Under the pieces are notes generated by a model. It did not search any database and had not been told where the DNA came from. It saw only the letters and a list, made by a program, of their open reading frames with translations. From Rhizobium sp. RCAM05350 (GTDB taxonomy: Bacteria > Pseudomonadota > Alphaproteobacteria > Rhizobiales > Rhizobiaceae), in the NCBI GenBank assembly GCA_024426085.1, contig CP087974.1, positions 62,001 through 126,000 on the forward strand: DNA of 64,000 nucleotides. The letters are read 5' to 3'. Every line of letters starts with the position of its first letter. Positions within the stretch are counted from its first letter, which is position 1. Of the stretch, positions 30,978 to 42,379 are shown piece by piece. The position numbers and the translations under genes were made by a program.

Positions 30978-31187
30978 ATGAAACCGCAGTCACATATCGT
31001 TGATCTTCTCAGCGCAGCGAAACTTCTCGCAGACGGCCAGTGTAATATCCTGTTGAGCTACATCATCAACATGGCAATGATAGAGGCATCGACGGGAGCC
31101 GCGAACAGAAAGAATGAAGGGGAAAAGGTGACGCAAGCGCCGCCTGATTCTGCCAACGAACAGGTAGCTGACAAACACCGACGCTGA
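30978..31187 (+). CDS. Small protein of unknown function (69 aa)
   Basis: ATG 30978 is selected over ATG 30945 because GGAGGG is ideally placed just before it. The product begins MKPQSHIVDLLSAAKLLADG, followed by a mildly hydrophobic NILLSYIINMAMIEAS and a charged, Lys/Glu-rich tail. No signal peptide or known domain. Similar proteins of this size occur in rhizobia, but I cannot name the family. A clear terminator follows. Confidence 0.6.
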   Translation: MKPQSHIVDLLSAAKLLADGQCNILLSYIINMAMIEASTGAANRKNEGEKVTQAPPDSANEQVADKHRR

Positions 31188-31216
31188 TGATTGAACCAGA
31201 TTGACAATTTCCAGAG

Positions 31217-31243
31217 GGCTGGTCGAAAGACCGGCCTTTGTTA
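31217..31243 (+). terminator. Rho-independent terminator with GAAA tetraloop
   Basis: GGCTGGTC-GAAA-GACCGGCC, an 8-bp stem (one G-T), followed by TTTGTTATTT, 29 bases past the stop of the 69-aa gene. Confidence 0.82.
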
Positions 31244-31348
31244 TTTGGATCGCTTTGGGCTGCTGCCGAGAATGCGGACGCCCGCCGGGTTTCCATTACC
31301 GGCAGGCGCAATGTTGAAACAATCGCCCCGCAAAGGCGTGTAGTGGGA

Positions 31349-32856
31349 TCAATCCTCTTCCTGGAACACTGCTTCGCGCTTGGCCTTGACGGCGGGCAGG
31401 AAGACGACGACCAGCACGGCAAGGGCGATCAGCAGCAGGATGGCGCTGATCGGCCGGGTGACGAAGGTCGTTGCATCGCCGCGCGACAGGATCATCGCCC
31501 GCCGCAGGTTTTCCTCCAGCAGCGGCCCGAGCACGAAGCCGAGCAGGAGCGGCGCCGGTTCTGCAGCGCAGCTTGACCAGCGCATAACCCGCCAGGCCGA
31601 AGAATGCGACGGCGTAGAGGTCGTAGACGTTGGAATTGACGCTGTAGACCCCGATCGAGCAGAAGGCCATGATGATCGGGAAAAGCACGTAATAGGGGAT
31701 GGTGAGCAGCTTTACCCAAAGCCCGATCAGCGGCAGGTTGAGAACGACCAGCATCAGGTTGCCGATCCACATCGAGGCGATGATGCCCCAGAACAGCGCT
31801 GGTTGCTCGACCGCGACGTTCGGGCCGGGCACGATGCCCTGGATAATCATTGCGCCGACCATCAGCGCCATCACCGGATTGGCCGGAATGCCAAGTGTCA
31901 GAAGCGGAATGAACGATGTCTGGGCACCGGCATTGTTGGCCGACTCAGGTCCGGCGACGCCGGCGATCGCTCCATGGCCGAACTCCTCCGGATGCTTGGA
32001 CATGCGCTTTTCAACCGTATAGGAGGCGAAAGCTGCAAGAATGGCACCACCGCCAGGCAGAATGCCAAGTGCGGAGCCGATTGCGGTGCCGCGCAGCACC
32101 GGTGCCACCATCTGCTTGAAATCGTCGCGCGTCGGCAACAGTCCGCTGACCTTGGCCATCAGCACGGTGCGGGTCTTTTCTCCCTCGAGATTGCGCAGGA
32201 TTTCGGCAACGCCGAAGACACCGACCGCGACGGCGACGAAGTTCAGGCCATCGGCATATTCGCGGATGCCGAGGGTAAAGCGCGGTGTTCCCGTATAGAT
32301 GTCCGTGCCGACCAGCCCGAGCAAAAGACCGAGCGCCACCATGGCCAGCGCCTTGACGATCGAGCCATGGGCAAGTGCGATCGAGGAGACGAGGCCGACG
32401 ATCATCAACGAGAAATATTCCGCCGCACCGAACTGCAGAGCAATAGCCGTCAGCGGCAGAGCGAAGATCGCCACCAGGAACGTCGAGACTGTCCCGGCGA
32501 AGAAGGATCCGAGAGCGGCAATCGAGAGTGCCGCGCCGGCCCGGCCCTTGCGAGCCATCTGGTAGCCGTCGATGGCGGTGACGGCGGACGAGGATTCTGC
32601 CGGGCATGTTGATCAGGATGGCGGTGGTCGATCCGCCGTATTGCGCACCGTAATAGATGCCGGCAAGCATGATCAGCGAGGAGACGGGCTCCAGCTGGAA
32701 GGTGATCGGCAGCAGCATGGCGATGGTCGCGGTAGCGCCGATGCCGGGCAGCACGCCGATCAATGTGCCGAGCAGCACGCCGATCAGGCAAAAGAGGAGG
32801 TTTTCGGGCGAGCCGGCCGTAGAGAAGCCGAGGGCTAGATTGCTGAAAAGATCCAT
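31349..32856 (-). CDS. tctA: Tripartite tricarboxylate transporter large membrane subunit TctA, frameshifted
   Basis: About 502 residues with roughly twelve membrane segments. It begins [21 protein letters not shown] and has the two glycine-rich family motifs [22 protein letters not shown] and [18 protein letters not shown], plus [21 protein letters not shown]. Frame changes near 32597 and 31562; the end reads [16 protein letters not shown]. It transports tricarboxylates or similar carboxylic acids with TctB and the binding protein TctC, driven by a cation gradient. Last gene of the operon. Confidence 0.92.
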
Positions 32857-32865
32857 CGTGATGTC

Positions 32866-33326
32866 CTACATTCTGACCCAAGGGCCGAAGCGCTGGAAGG
32901 GCAGGCCGAGCGCGTAGCTGAACACAGCGACCGAAAAGATCGTCAGCGCGATCGAGAGCGCGATCGCGGTCAGCGGCTTCATCTTCTGCGAGGCAAAGCA
33001 GGCGATCAGGGCCGTGAAGAAAAGCGACGGCACGAAGCCGAGGCCGCGCACGGTCAGCCCGAAAAGATCGGCGCCGGCAGGATGAACAGCATGCCACGCC
33101 AAGCCACAGGCCCGAGCGGTTCGCCTTCGACACGGGTCGATTGAACGATGATGATAAGGCCGAGAAAGGTCAGGATGGCGGCAAGAAACAGCGGGAAATA
33201 GCCCGGCCCCATCTTGAATGCCGTGCCGAGGTCAAGGCCGAGGCTTTGATAGATGAAAAAGCCGCCAAGTCCGATGAAGAGTGCGCCGCAGAGCGCATTG
33301 GTGGTGTCGAAGGATAAGGATTTCAT
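32866..33326 (-). CDS. tctB: Tripartite tricarboxylate transporter small membrane subunit TctB, frameshifted
   Basis: About 152 residues, four hydrophobic segments. It starts MKSLSFDTTNALCGALFIGLG, with GPGYFPLFLAAILTFLGLIIIV typical of TctB. A frame change near 33062 joins to GLTVRGLGFVPSLFFTALIA, ending QRFGPWVRM nine bases before tctA. It lies between tctC and tctA. Confidence 0.88.
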
Positions 33327-33394
33327 GATGCCTCCTTGATTTCAGCCCAGTCTCCTGTGCCCGCCGTCTCATTGTCGAGATGGTATTGGGCAAA

Positions 33395-33424
33395 CGCCTT
33401 CCTCTTTCAGAAAAGAGGAAGGCG
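33395..33424 (-). terminator. Intercistronic hairpin between tctC and tctB
   Basis: CGCCTTCCTCTT/AAGAGGAAGGCG, 12-bp perfect stem with a 5-base loop, 30 bases after the tctC stop. Its position suggests partial termination or protection of the tctC message. That reads as more binding protein than membrane subunits only if tctC is transcribed first, which the order on the minus strand supports. Confidence 0.6.
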
Positions 33425-33453
33425 GAGGGGCGTATGACCCATAGCGGGCGTGA

Positions 33454-34438
33454 TCAGTCGGCGTACTGGCCGGCCGCTTCGATCACCGGCTTCCAGCGGG
33501 CGATCTCGGTTTCGAGCTTGGCCTTCAGGGCGGCAGGCGTCGCGTCCGCGTCAGTTGAGGGAACCGTGCCGAGTTCGGCGAAGCGGGCGACGACGTTCGG
33601 GTCCTTCAGGGCAACTTGAAGCGCCTTCGACAGGCGTTCGGTGGCTTCTGCCGGCGTGCCCTTCGGCGCGTAGACGCCGTGCCAGATGCCGACCTGGAAG
33701 TCAGGCAGACCGCCTTCGGCAGCTGTTGGCACATCCGGCAGGACCGGCAAGCGCGCGGGTGAGGTGACGGCATAGGCCTTGATCGTGCCGCCGAGGATCT
33801 GCTTGGTGGTGTTGGTGGTCTGGTCGCACATGATGTCGACCTGACCGCCGAGCAGGTCGGTCATCGCCGGGGCCGGTTCCCTTGTAGGGAACGGTGACGA
33901 GCGGTGTTTCGATGGCGCTCATGAACATCATGCCGCAGAGATGCGAGGCGGCGCCGATGCCGGCATTGGCAACGGTGACTTTGTCTTTGTTGGCCTTGAC
34001 GTAGTCGATCAGGCCCTTGAGGTCCGTCGGTTCGAAATCCTTGCGGGCGACGATGGTCATCGGTACGTCGGTGACGAGACCGACATATTCGAAGGCGTTC
34101 AGCGTGTCATAGGCAAGCTTGCGGTAAAGCGTGGCGCTGGTCGCCATGCCGATATGGTGCAGGAGAACCGTGTAGCCGTCCGGATCGGCCTGCGCCACGC
34201 GACCCGCACCAAGCGATCCGCCGGCACCGCCGACGTTCTCGACGATGATCTGCTGGCCTAGATCCTTCGACATGGATTCAGCAACCAGCCGGGCAACCGT
34301 ATCGGTCGGTCCGCCGGCCGAGAAGGGAACGACCATGGTGATCGTGCGGTCCGGATAGGTCTGGGCATTGGCGGAAATGGAAATAAGCGAAACGGCAGCA
34401 AGGGCCGTCATACCAAAAATGGCTGTCAGGGTTTTCAT
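33454..34438 (-). CDS. tctC: Tripartite tricarboxylate transporter substrate-binding protein TctC, frameshifted
   Basis: Periplasmic Bug-family receptor of about 328 residues. Signal peptide MKTLTAIFGMTALAAVSLISISANA, then YPDRTITMVVPFSAGGPTDTVARLVA, the Bug hallmark, ENVGGAGGSLGAGRVAQA and, after a frame change near 33868, GGQVDIMCDQTTNTTKQI. ATG 34438 has GGGAGGA upstream. First transporter gene after the two-component system. Confidence 0.92.
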
Positions 34439-34642
34439 CGAAGTCCTCCCGGATGAAATATGTTGCCAGCCGACGCAGCTCCTCCCCGCGCCGATTCTGG
34501 ATGCTTCATCTTGGCGCCCAACGGCCACGGGGCAACCGTTTAGCGGGAGCATTCGGCAGTTTTCGCAAACAGTGCAGCGCAGCATGGGTCGGATTGGAAA
34601 CAAACGCCGTCAAGTGCGGGTGGATTTCCACCCATCTCGCGA

Positions 34643-35996
34643 TCAAAGAGCGTAGTCGTCATCCGCGACAGGCATTTTTTTGTCGAGCCCGTATTTCTGC
34701 ATTTTCTCGTAGAGTGTCTTTCGAGATATTCCCAGGAGCTCATAGACGGGCCGCAGCGCGCCCCCCATGGGCGGTCACGCGCTGGCGATAATGCCGCGTT
34801 CATAGGCGGCCACCTTGTCTGCCAGCCGCTGTTTCTCTGGCCATGCCTGTGCCTCATCCGGCTTCAGATCGAGCCCGAGCACAAGCCGGTCGGCGGCGTT
34901 GCGCAGTTCGCGAACATTGCCCGGCCAGGATCGCTCGGCGATTTCGGTGATCAGGCTCGGCGGCACATCGATGTCATTGCGGACATAGCGGGCGGCGGCT
35001 TCCCTGACCAGCTGCAGGAACAGAAGCGGGATATCGGCCTTTCGCTGCGCCAATGATGGCACATGCAGCGTTGCGACATTCAGCCGGTAGAGCAGGTCGG
35101 CACGGAAACGGCCGGCGGCAACTTCCGCCTCGAGATTGACCTTGCTGGTGGCAACGAAGCGCACGTCGAGCGGCACGATCTCGTTGGAGCCGAGCCGGGT
35201 AATCACCCGCTCCTGCAGGACCCTGAGGAATTTCGCCTGCAGGTCGAAGGGCAGGGAGCCGATTTCGTCGAGCAGGATGGTGCCGCCACGGGCATGCTCG
35301 AACTTGCCGTAGCGCGGCCTAAGCGCCCCCGGGAAGGCGCCGGCCTCATGGCCGAACAGCTCGCTCTCGATCAGGTTTTCCGGCAGGGCGGCGCAGTTGA
35401 TGGCGATCAGCGGCCGATCGGCGCGGGCGCTGATATCGTGCAGGGCGCGTGCAACGACTTCCTTGCCAACGCCGGTTTCGCCGATGATCAACGTGTCTGC
35501 GTCGGTGGCGCCGATGGCGCGCAGCCGGTAGCGCAGATCGACCATTGCCTGCGTGCGGCCGGGCAGCCTTGCCTCGATATCGTCGCGCTTGCCGGCGACA
35601 GCGCGCAGTCGTCGGTTTTCCAGCACCAGGCTGCGCCGGTCGAGTGCGCGCCGGGCAATGGCTGCAAGATGCTGGGCGGTAAACGGTTTTTCGAGGAAGT
35701 CGTAGACACCTTCGCGCATTGCCTTGACGGCCAGCTGTACGTCACCATGGCCGGTGACGAGGATGACCGGAATTTCGGCGTCCACCTCGCGGATGCTGCA
35801 AAAGGGTCATGCCGTCCATGCCGGGCATGCGGATATCGCTGATGACGACGCCGGAAAAACTGTAGCCGATCAGTTCCAGCACATCCTCGGCATTGGAGAG
35901 TGTATCAACCTCCATGCCGAACAGGCCAAGCGCTTGCGCAGTGGAGTGGCGCATTTCCTCTTCGTCATCGACCAGCAGCACCCGTGCGTCGCTCAC
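34643..35996 (-). CDS. NtrC/DctD-family sigma-54-type response regulator, frameshifted
   Basis: About 450 residues: receiver (VLLVDDEEEMRHST, acceptor VVISDIRMPGMDG), AAA+ domain (IIGETGVGKEVVARALH Walker A; ESELFGHEAGAFPGAL; TILLDEIGSLP Walker B; SWPGNVRELRN) and C-terminal Fis-type HTH (LGISRKTLYEKMQKYGL). The sigma-54 contact loop reads GAFPGA rather than GAFTGA. Frame change near 35797; a TGA near 34777 is bypassed by two compensating errors (a lost C and an extra G in a G-run), after which the HTH is in frame. GTG start overlaps the kinase stop (GTGA). Likely activates tctCBA. Confidence 0.88.
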
Positions 35997-37814
35997 TCGG
36001 CGGCCTCCCGGGCGGCGGTTGCTGCCTCAAGCTCGATGCGGAACACGGCACCACCTTCCGGGTGGTTGGAGACGGACAGGCTGCCGCCGAAATCCTTGAC
36101 GATGTTGTAGGAGATCGACAGGCCAAGTCCGAGCCCCCTTGCCGACACCCTTGGTAGTGTAGAAAGGATCGAAGATGCGTTCGGCGATCGCTGCTGGTAC
36201 TCCGGGGCCATGATCCCTGACGGTCAGGATAACCTTGTCATCGCGCTTTTCCGCCGAGACGTGGATGCGCCGGTCTTCGAGGCCCTCGATGGCATCTGCC
36301 GCATTGGTGATGATATTGACAAGCACCTGCTGCAGACGCACCGATCCGGCATTGACCATCCAGGCATCGCCGCCGAGTTCGATCAGAAGGTTAGCATCGG
36401 CGGTCTTGAGACGGGGCGGAGACGATCTCCAAGGTATCGGCGATGACGGCATCAAGCGCCACGGGATTAAGCTTCTCGTTCGGCTTGCGGGCGAAATTGC
36501 GCAGGTGGCGGCTGATCGAGGCCATGCGGTCGATCAGTCCGGAAATACGCCGGACATTGTCGTGGCCTCCGGCACGCGTTCCAGGTCGATCAGCATCGCC
36601 GCGCTGTCGGCATAGGTCTTGGCGGCGGCCAGCGGCTGGTTGAGCTCGTGGGAGAGGGCGGCAGACATCTGCCCCAATCCGGCAAGCTTGCCGGCCTGGA
36701 TCAGGTCGGCCTGGGTCTTGCGCAGTTCCTGTTCGGTCAGCCGCCGTTCGGCGATCTCCTCCTCGATCCGCCGGTTGACCAGCGCGAGGTCGGCGGTGCG
36801 TTCCTCGACACGGTGCTCCAGCTCATTGCGCGCCTCGACCTGCATGCGCATGCGCTCGGCAAGGCGGGCGCGGCGCTGCATGACGATGGCGAGTGCTAGG
36901 CCGGTGAGGCAGAGGAAAAGCACGATGGCAATGATGGTGGTGCGCGCTTGAGCCCGTACGGAGGCCATGTCCATCAGCACATTCACGGTCCAGTCGGCCT
37001 CGGGCATATATTGCGACAGGACCAGATATTCGCGGCGGTCCGCGGTGGTCGTGGTCATCAGCTCATGATCGTCAAGCATGCTGCGGGTGATCGGCAACGG
37101 CTTCAGTTCCGCTTCGGCGTAGCGCCGTGAGGCCTGGGTCCTTTGCAGGCGGGCGCTGTTGAGCGGCAGGATGCTGGAATAGAGCCATTCCGGGCTGCCG
37201 GTCATGAAGACGATGCCTTCGGGATCGGAGACGAAGATCTTGTACTCGCCGCCGCGCCATGAGGTTTCGATCAGATCGATATCTACCTTGAAGACGATGA
37301 CACCGTTGATCTTGCCTTCGACGAGAATAGGTGAGGCAAAATAATAGCCGCGCTTAAACGAGGTTGTGCCCAATGCATAAAACCACGATTGCCGGCCCTT
37401 GGCGGCATCCTGGAAATAGGGGCGGTAACTGAAATTCTGGCCGACGAAGCTGGTCTGCAGGTCGTAGTTGCTGGCGGCAATGGTGTTCCCGTCGAGGGTT
37501 ATGACGTAGATGTCGGAGGATTCTAGCAGCCTGTTGATATCCTTGAGATAGACATTCGCGGCGTCGCGCAGTGCCTTGTCATCCGGATGGGTGATGAGTT
37601 CCTTGATGTCGTCATGCTCCGCGATCAGGGCGGGCAGTGGCTCATAGCGGCTGAGATGTCCGCTCAGTGCCGATACCGCCAGGCGCAAAGCCGAACTCGC
37701 CTGAAGCGACGCCTCGTCCATGTAGCTGCGCGTCGCCCACGCTCCGCCCTGGAAAACCACGGCAAGAAGAAGAAGGGGCGCAAGACACAATGCGGCGAAC
37801 AGTCGGTATTTCAC
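35993..37814 (-). CDS. DctB-like sensor histidine kinase, frameshifted
   Basis: About 607 residues. TM1 (about residues 5-27), a periplasmic double-Cache-like sensor (LPALIAEHDDIKELITHPDD, VGQNFSYRPYFQDAAKG, GYYFASPILVEGKINGVIVFKVDI as in DctB), TM2 near residue 295, a coiled-coil linker, HisKA (MSAALSHELNQPLAAAKTYADS) and HATPase (NIITNAADAIEG; DHGPGVP; GLGLGLSISYNIV). Frame changes near 36552, 36425 and 36142. It probably senses a carboxylic acid for the TCT system and phosphorylates the adjoining regulator, with which it is translationally coupled. Confidence 0.9.
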
Positions 37815-37918
37815 GGATTAAAGGCTCCTCCCTCGTTTCCGGGCAGCGGCTATGCGCCACTGGCGTAGTTTAGAGACCTGCGGGGGAGTTTCCAAGCGCC
37901 GTTTCGGGCGGTCCTCGC

Positions 37919-38164
37919 TTAACGCTGCTCCAGTGCTATGACAGTACCATCGGAAAAAGCCGGATCCTGCTGTAGGCTGGCCGGCAGATGCGAGATTTCC
38001 CGCCGGGTGGCTCTGCGCGTTTCGGCGACCTTGCGGGCGTGGTGGCCTTCGCTCAGTTGCTGGACGAGTGGAGCAAACATCTGGCGCATGGAGAATGTGA
38101 AGCCGCCGGCGCGCAGCCGAATGGAGTTCGTATCAACCGTTGTCGTGTCATGTTGCAGGGACAT
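37919..38164 (-). CDS. Small protein of unknown function (81 aa)
   Basis: Minus-strand frame from ATG 38164 (MSLQHDTTTVDTNSIRLRAGG), AGGAG lies upstream. The C-terminal half is basic and helical (HARKVAETRRATRREISHLPASLQQDPAF). It is divergent from the LysR gene at 38286. Small proteins divergent to LysR genes of this type occur in rhizobia; I do not recognise a family. Confidence 0.55.
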   Translation of the reverse strand: MSLQHDTTTVDTNSIRLRAGGFTFSMRQMFAPLVQQLSEGHHARKVAETRRATRREISHLPASLQQDPAFSDGTVIALEQR

Positions 38165-38285
38165 GGGAAGCTCCTTTCATCACGTCTTCTGTGTTTGCAA
38201 CTTGACTATCGCGCCCCTTTGAGGTTCAATCAAACGAAATGAAGTGATGTTGTCATTCAGAAAATCTGATCCGAAAGGTTCCGCC

Positions 38286-39170
38286 ATGAACATGATGCTG
38301 CGTCATGTCCTTCCGCTTCTCGAACTGGACATCCTGAAGACCTTCGTCGCCATCGCCGAGACCGGAAATTTCACCACAGCCGCTGAAACGGTCTACCGGA
38401 CACCGTCGGCGGTCTCGATGCAAATCAAGAAACTCGAGGAGATGCTCGGCTGCGTTCTCTTCCTGCGCGATGCGCGCTCGGTGTCGTTGACGCCGAAGGG
38501 CGAGGTTCTGCTCGGATTTGCTCGGCGCATGCTGGCGCTCAACAACGAAGCGGTGTCACGCTTCCTTCTGCCGGATATGAACGGTGTTGTGCGCGTAGGT
38601 GCACCGGAGGATATCGGCGAACGCATCCTGCCTGAAGTGCTGAAGCGCTTTGCCGAATCCTATCCGAACGTCACGGTTGACGTCACCATCGGCACCAGCA
38701 CCGTGATGCGCAAGCGTGTCGAGGAACACCGCATGGACATCGCCATCTTCAACAGCATGGCCGGCGAAAACACCGGCGGCGGCGAAATCCTCGTGTCCGA
38801 AAAGCTGGTCTGGGCCGGTATGAAATGCGGTACGGCACACACGCGCGAACCGCTACCAATCTCGATGTGGGAAGATGGCTGCGTCTGGCGCGCCGATGCG
38901 GTGGACCAGCTGACCCGGTCCGGCTGTAATTTCCGCGTGGCGTTTCTGAGCGCTCATACGACGGGCCAACGCGCCGCCATTCAGGCCGATCTGGCGATTG
39001 CGCCTTTGCTGCGCTATCTTGTCCAGGGCGATCTGGTGGCGTTGGGCGAGGCGGAAGGCCTGCCGGAGCTAGGCCACTACAATATCGGCCTGCAGGTCGT
39101 CGACAACCCGTCACCGCCGGTTCTGGCCGTTGCCGAGCACGTGCGCACCGCGTTTGTCGGACTGCAATAA
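38286..39170 (+). CDS. LysR family transcriptional regulator
   Basis: Intact, 294 residues. N-terminal winged HTH LDILKTFVAIAETGNFTTAAETVYRTPSAVSMQIKKLEE (about residues 11-50), followed by a periplasmic-binding-like effector domain starting near residue 95 (GVVRVGAPEDIGERILPEVLKRF). ATG 38286 is set by AAAGG eight bases before it; the upstream GTG/ATG at 38244-38247 would add an atypical leader. It probably regulates itself or the divergent 81-aa gene. Effector unknown. Confidence 0.88.
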   Translation: MNMMLRHVLPLLELDILKTFVAIAETGNFTTAAETVYRTPSAVSMQIKKLEEMLGCVLFLRDARSVSLTPKGEVLLGFARRMLALNNEAVSRFLLPDMNGVVRVGAPEDIGERILPEVLKRFAESYPNVTVDVTIGTSTVMRKRVEEHRMDIAIFNSMAGENTGGGEILVSEKLVWAGMKCGTAHTREPLPISMWEDGCVWRADAVDQLTRSGCNFRVAFLSAHTTGQRAAIQADLAIAPLLRYLVQGDLVALGEAEGLPELGHYNIGLQVVDNPSPPVLAVAEHVRTAFVGLQ

Positions 39171-39190
39171 TCGATAGCCAGGGGCGGCAC

Positions 39191-40258
39191 TTAGTTGTCG
39201 CCCTTCTTCAACCAGCGCTGTACGCGGATTTCGTCCTCATCCATCCAGCGCGTCAACGTTTCGCTACGGCTTGGCCGCATCTTCGCAAGGTTCGCAAGCG
39301 CGCCGCTCTCAAAATCCTCAAAGACTTTTGGGTGAATATAGGACGACCGGCAGACGGCACGGGTGTTGACCAGGCGTGCTGCAACCGCATCGACCACATC
39401 GTTGATTTGTCGCTTCACCTGCCGCTGGCTCGGGCCTGGCTCGATCACCGACAGCGCTGTTGCTGCCATGCGGGTAGCGCCCCAGGTGCGGAATTGCCGG
39501 GACGAAAAATCGGCACCGGAGGCGTCGTGGATATAGGCATTGACATCCTGTGAGCGGATCGCGTGGCGCCGGCCGTCTTCATCGAGATACTGGAACAGCT
39601 GCTGCCCAGGTAGTTCCTGCAGCATGCGGATCGCCTTGGTGATGCGACGGTCGCTATGACTGAGGCGCCATTCCTTGCCGGATTTGCCCTTGAAGTTGAA
39701 GTGGACGCTGGAGCCCTCGATCTTGACGTGGCGGTTTCTCAATGTGGTCAGCCCGTAGGAGCCGTTGTCCTCGGCATAGGTTGCATTGCCGACGCGAACA
39801 TAGAGATTGTCGAGCAGCCAGACGATCGTTGCCAGGGCCTTGTCCATGCCGGGTTTTCGCAAGTGAAGATCATTATCGACCTTCTCGTGAATTTTCGGCA
39901 GCCGCGCTGCGAAATCCGGCAATTGCGCGAACTTGGTCTTGCCGCGCTCGGCCGACCATTCCGGGTGGTAACGATACTGCTTGCGGCCACGCGCATCGCG
40001 GCCGGTTGCCTGCAGATGCGAGTTCGGATCGGCCGAGATCAGCACATCGGTATACGCGGGCGGAATGGCAAGCGCTGCGATCCGGTCCAGTTCGTCCCGA
40101 TCCGTGATCCTTTGACCATCGGCGTCATAATAGCGGAAGGCGCGCTTGCCGGGCTTACGGCTGATACCACCTTCCAGACTGGACAGATAAACGAGTTCAG
40201 GCGGCTTAGCCGCCTCGACGTCGTCGGTTTTTTGGGGGCGAGAGAATGTCTGGTCCAC
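39191..40258 (-). CDS. DNA topoisomerase IB
   Basis: Intact 355-residue poxvirus-like type IB topoisomerase, relaxing supercoils via a 3'-phosphotyrosyl link. Family landmarks: PPAYTDVLISADPNSHLQATGRDARGRKQYRYHPEW, YGLTTLRNRHVKIEGSSV..FKGKSGK (catalytic Arg and Lys), FRTWGATRMAA, and the active Tyr context CRSSYIHPKV. Standalone gene, ends 20 bases after the convergent LysR stop. Common in rhizobia, not essential. Confidence 0.93.
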   Translation of the reverse strand: MDQTFSRPQKTDDVEAAKPPELVYLSSLEGGISRKPGKRAFRYYDADGQRITDRDELDRIAALAIPPAYTDVLISADPNSHLQATGRDARGRKQYRYHPEWSAERGKTKFAQLPDFAARLPKIHEKVDNDLHLRKPGMDKALATIVWLLDNLYVRVGNATYAEDNGSYGLTTLRNRHVKIEGSSVHFNFKGKSGKEWRLSHSDRRITKAIRMLQELPGQQLFQYLDEDGRRHAIRSQDVNAYIHDASGADFSSRQFRTWGATRMAATALSVIEPGPSQRQVKRQINDVVDAVAARLVNTRAVCRSSYIHPKVFEDFESGALANLAKMRPSRSETLTRWMDEDEIRVQRWLKKGDN

Positions 40259-40308
40259 GGTGACGCAGGAACGCGGCCGTGGTCATTTGGTTCCCGTAGC
40301 TTCCCGTT

Positions 40309-42354
40309 CTACTCGCGGCTGCGACGCCTACGCCTGCCGCCGCCTTCACCGCCATCATCGGAGAGGACTTTCCGTTCGGGCAATGTTACCGCCGCCGAGA
40401 GCTTCGGGAATGTATCGACCTTGTTCGGAAGCGCCATCGCATAAACGAAATGCTCCTGAAACTTTGATTCAAGTGCCGTCTCTATCTTCTCGATTTTGCT
40501 AACAGTTTGCTCGATCTCGCGGCGGTGGCCACGGTTCAGCAGCGCCATCAGCGCACCGGTACCGGCCGCGTTGCCAACGGCTTTGACCTCGGAAAGATCG
40601 CAGTCGGGGGATGAGGCCGAGGACCATGGCATATTTCGGATCGATGAACGAGCCGAACGCGCCAGCAAACCGGATCGTATCGACATGCGTGATATCGAGC
40701 TTCTCCATAAGGAGTTTGATGCCGGCATAGAGCGCCGCCTTGGCAAGCTGGATGGCACGTACATCGTTCTGCGTCACCGTGATGCGCTGGTCGCCATCAT
40801 GGAGCAGGTAGGAGAAGGTGCGGCCGTTCTGCAGGATGCGCGGGCTCTTGGCCGCCATGCCACCATCGACGACGCCGTCTTCGGAGATGATGCCGCTCAG
40901 ATACATTTCCACGACGACCTCGATGATTGCCGAGCCGCAGATGCCGGTAACGCCGACGGCAGCGGCTTCTTCCGCAAAACCTTCTTCATCCGACCATTTT
41001 TCGACGCCGATGACGCGGAATTTCGGCTCCAGCGTTTCCGGGTCGATGCGCACGCGCTCGATGGCGCCCGGTGCGGCACGCTGTCCCGACGAAATCTCGG
41101 CGCCTTCGAAGGCCGGGCCGGTCGGCGAGGAGGCGGCGACGACCCGGTCCTTGTTGCCGAGCACGATTTCAGCGTTGGTGCCGACATCGACCAAAAGCAT
41201 CATCCGGTCCTGACGGTACGGACCTTCCGCCAGCGTCGCACCGGCGGCATCGGCGCCGACATGTCCGGCGATGCAGGGCAGCATATAGAGACGGGCGCCG
41301 CGATTGACGTCGATATCGATCTCATGCGCCCAATACTGCAGCGCGCCGGAGACGGCCAGCGCAAATGGCGCCTGGCCGAGTTCAGTCGGGTCGATTCCTG
41401 AGGAACAGGTGGTGCATAATCGGATTGCCGACGAAGACCATGTCGAGAATATCGTGGCGATCCACTTCTGCCTTCGGCACAGACCTTGCCGATCAGCACG
41501 TTGATGGCCTCACGCACGGCCTTGGTCATCGCCTCGCGGCCGTCCGGGTTCATCATCACATAGGAGACGCGGCTCATCAGGTCTTCGCCGAAGCAGATCT
41601 GCGGGTTCGACGTGCCGGAAGACGCAACGATACGGCCGGACAACAGTGAGACCAGATGCATGGCAATGGTCGTTGAACCAATGTCGCAGGCGACGCCATA
41701 GGCCTCGTTCTTCAGTCCCGGCCAGAGACCGACGATGAACGGACGCGAACTGTCCATGTCGCGATGGATGGCGGCGGTGACGCCCCAATTGCCCTTGCGC
41801 AGAATGCCCTGGATTTGCGGGATCAGGTGCGGTGCGATCAGGAGATCCTTCCAGCCCCAGTCTTTTTCCAGCATGACCTTCAGCCGGTCAAGGTCGCCGA
41901 GCGGCTTGTGCATATCGGGCTCGTCGACCTCGACATAGCAGAGCTGGATGGCGGCGTTGCGCTCGATTACCCGGTCGGTGGCAGCCTTGCGCACGACCTG
42001 CGCATTGATGACTGTGTCCTGCGGCACGTCGATGACGAGGTCGCCGAGGATTTGGGAGGAACAGGACAGGCGACGGCCGTCCGGCAGGCCGCGAATGCTC
42101 TCGTAGCGCTCTTCCTTCGGTCCCTTGAGGGAGATGTGATCGAGCGACGAAACGATCTTGTGCTTGGCGAAATTGCCTTCCTGCACCGAAACCTGACAGC
42201 GCCCGCAGGTCGCCCTGCCGCCGCAGACACTCTCGACATAGACGCCGAGCGAGCGCGCCGCGTCGAGCACTGGCGTGCCCACAGGAAACCTGCCGCGCTT
42301 GCCGGACGGCATGAACAGGACGAGGGGATCGTTTTTGTTTTCCTGGGCGGACAC
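40309..42354 (-). CDS. Ferredoxin/ASKHA protein (RACo-like corrinoid reductive activator), frameshifted
   Basis: About 680 residues. N-terminal 2Fe-2S ferredoxin with CGGRATCGRC and a later LSC (about residues 44-105), then an actin-like ATPase domain of the DUF4445 family (VACDIGSTTIAMHLV, LVDVGTNAEIVLGN, GVTGICGSAIIEVVVEM, FAGAFGSFIDP). Such RACo/RamA-class proteins use ATP to reduce inactive Co(II) corrinoid back to Co(I). Frame changes near 41473, 41403 and 40607; tail is Arg-rich (GGEGGGRRRRRSRE). It ends the minus-strand corrinoid operon, consistent with maintenance of the methyltransferase system encoded upstream and in the flanking mtgB-like gene. Confidence 0.88.
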
Positions 42355-42379
42355 GGTCAGTTCATCCTATGCAGTTTGG

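Noticed and set aside
31380..32612. Long plus-strand open frame (about 410 codons) opposite tctA
   Set aside because: Arg/His/Gln-rich, no domain; tctA on the minus strand is unmistakable.
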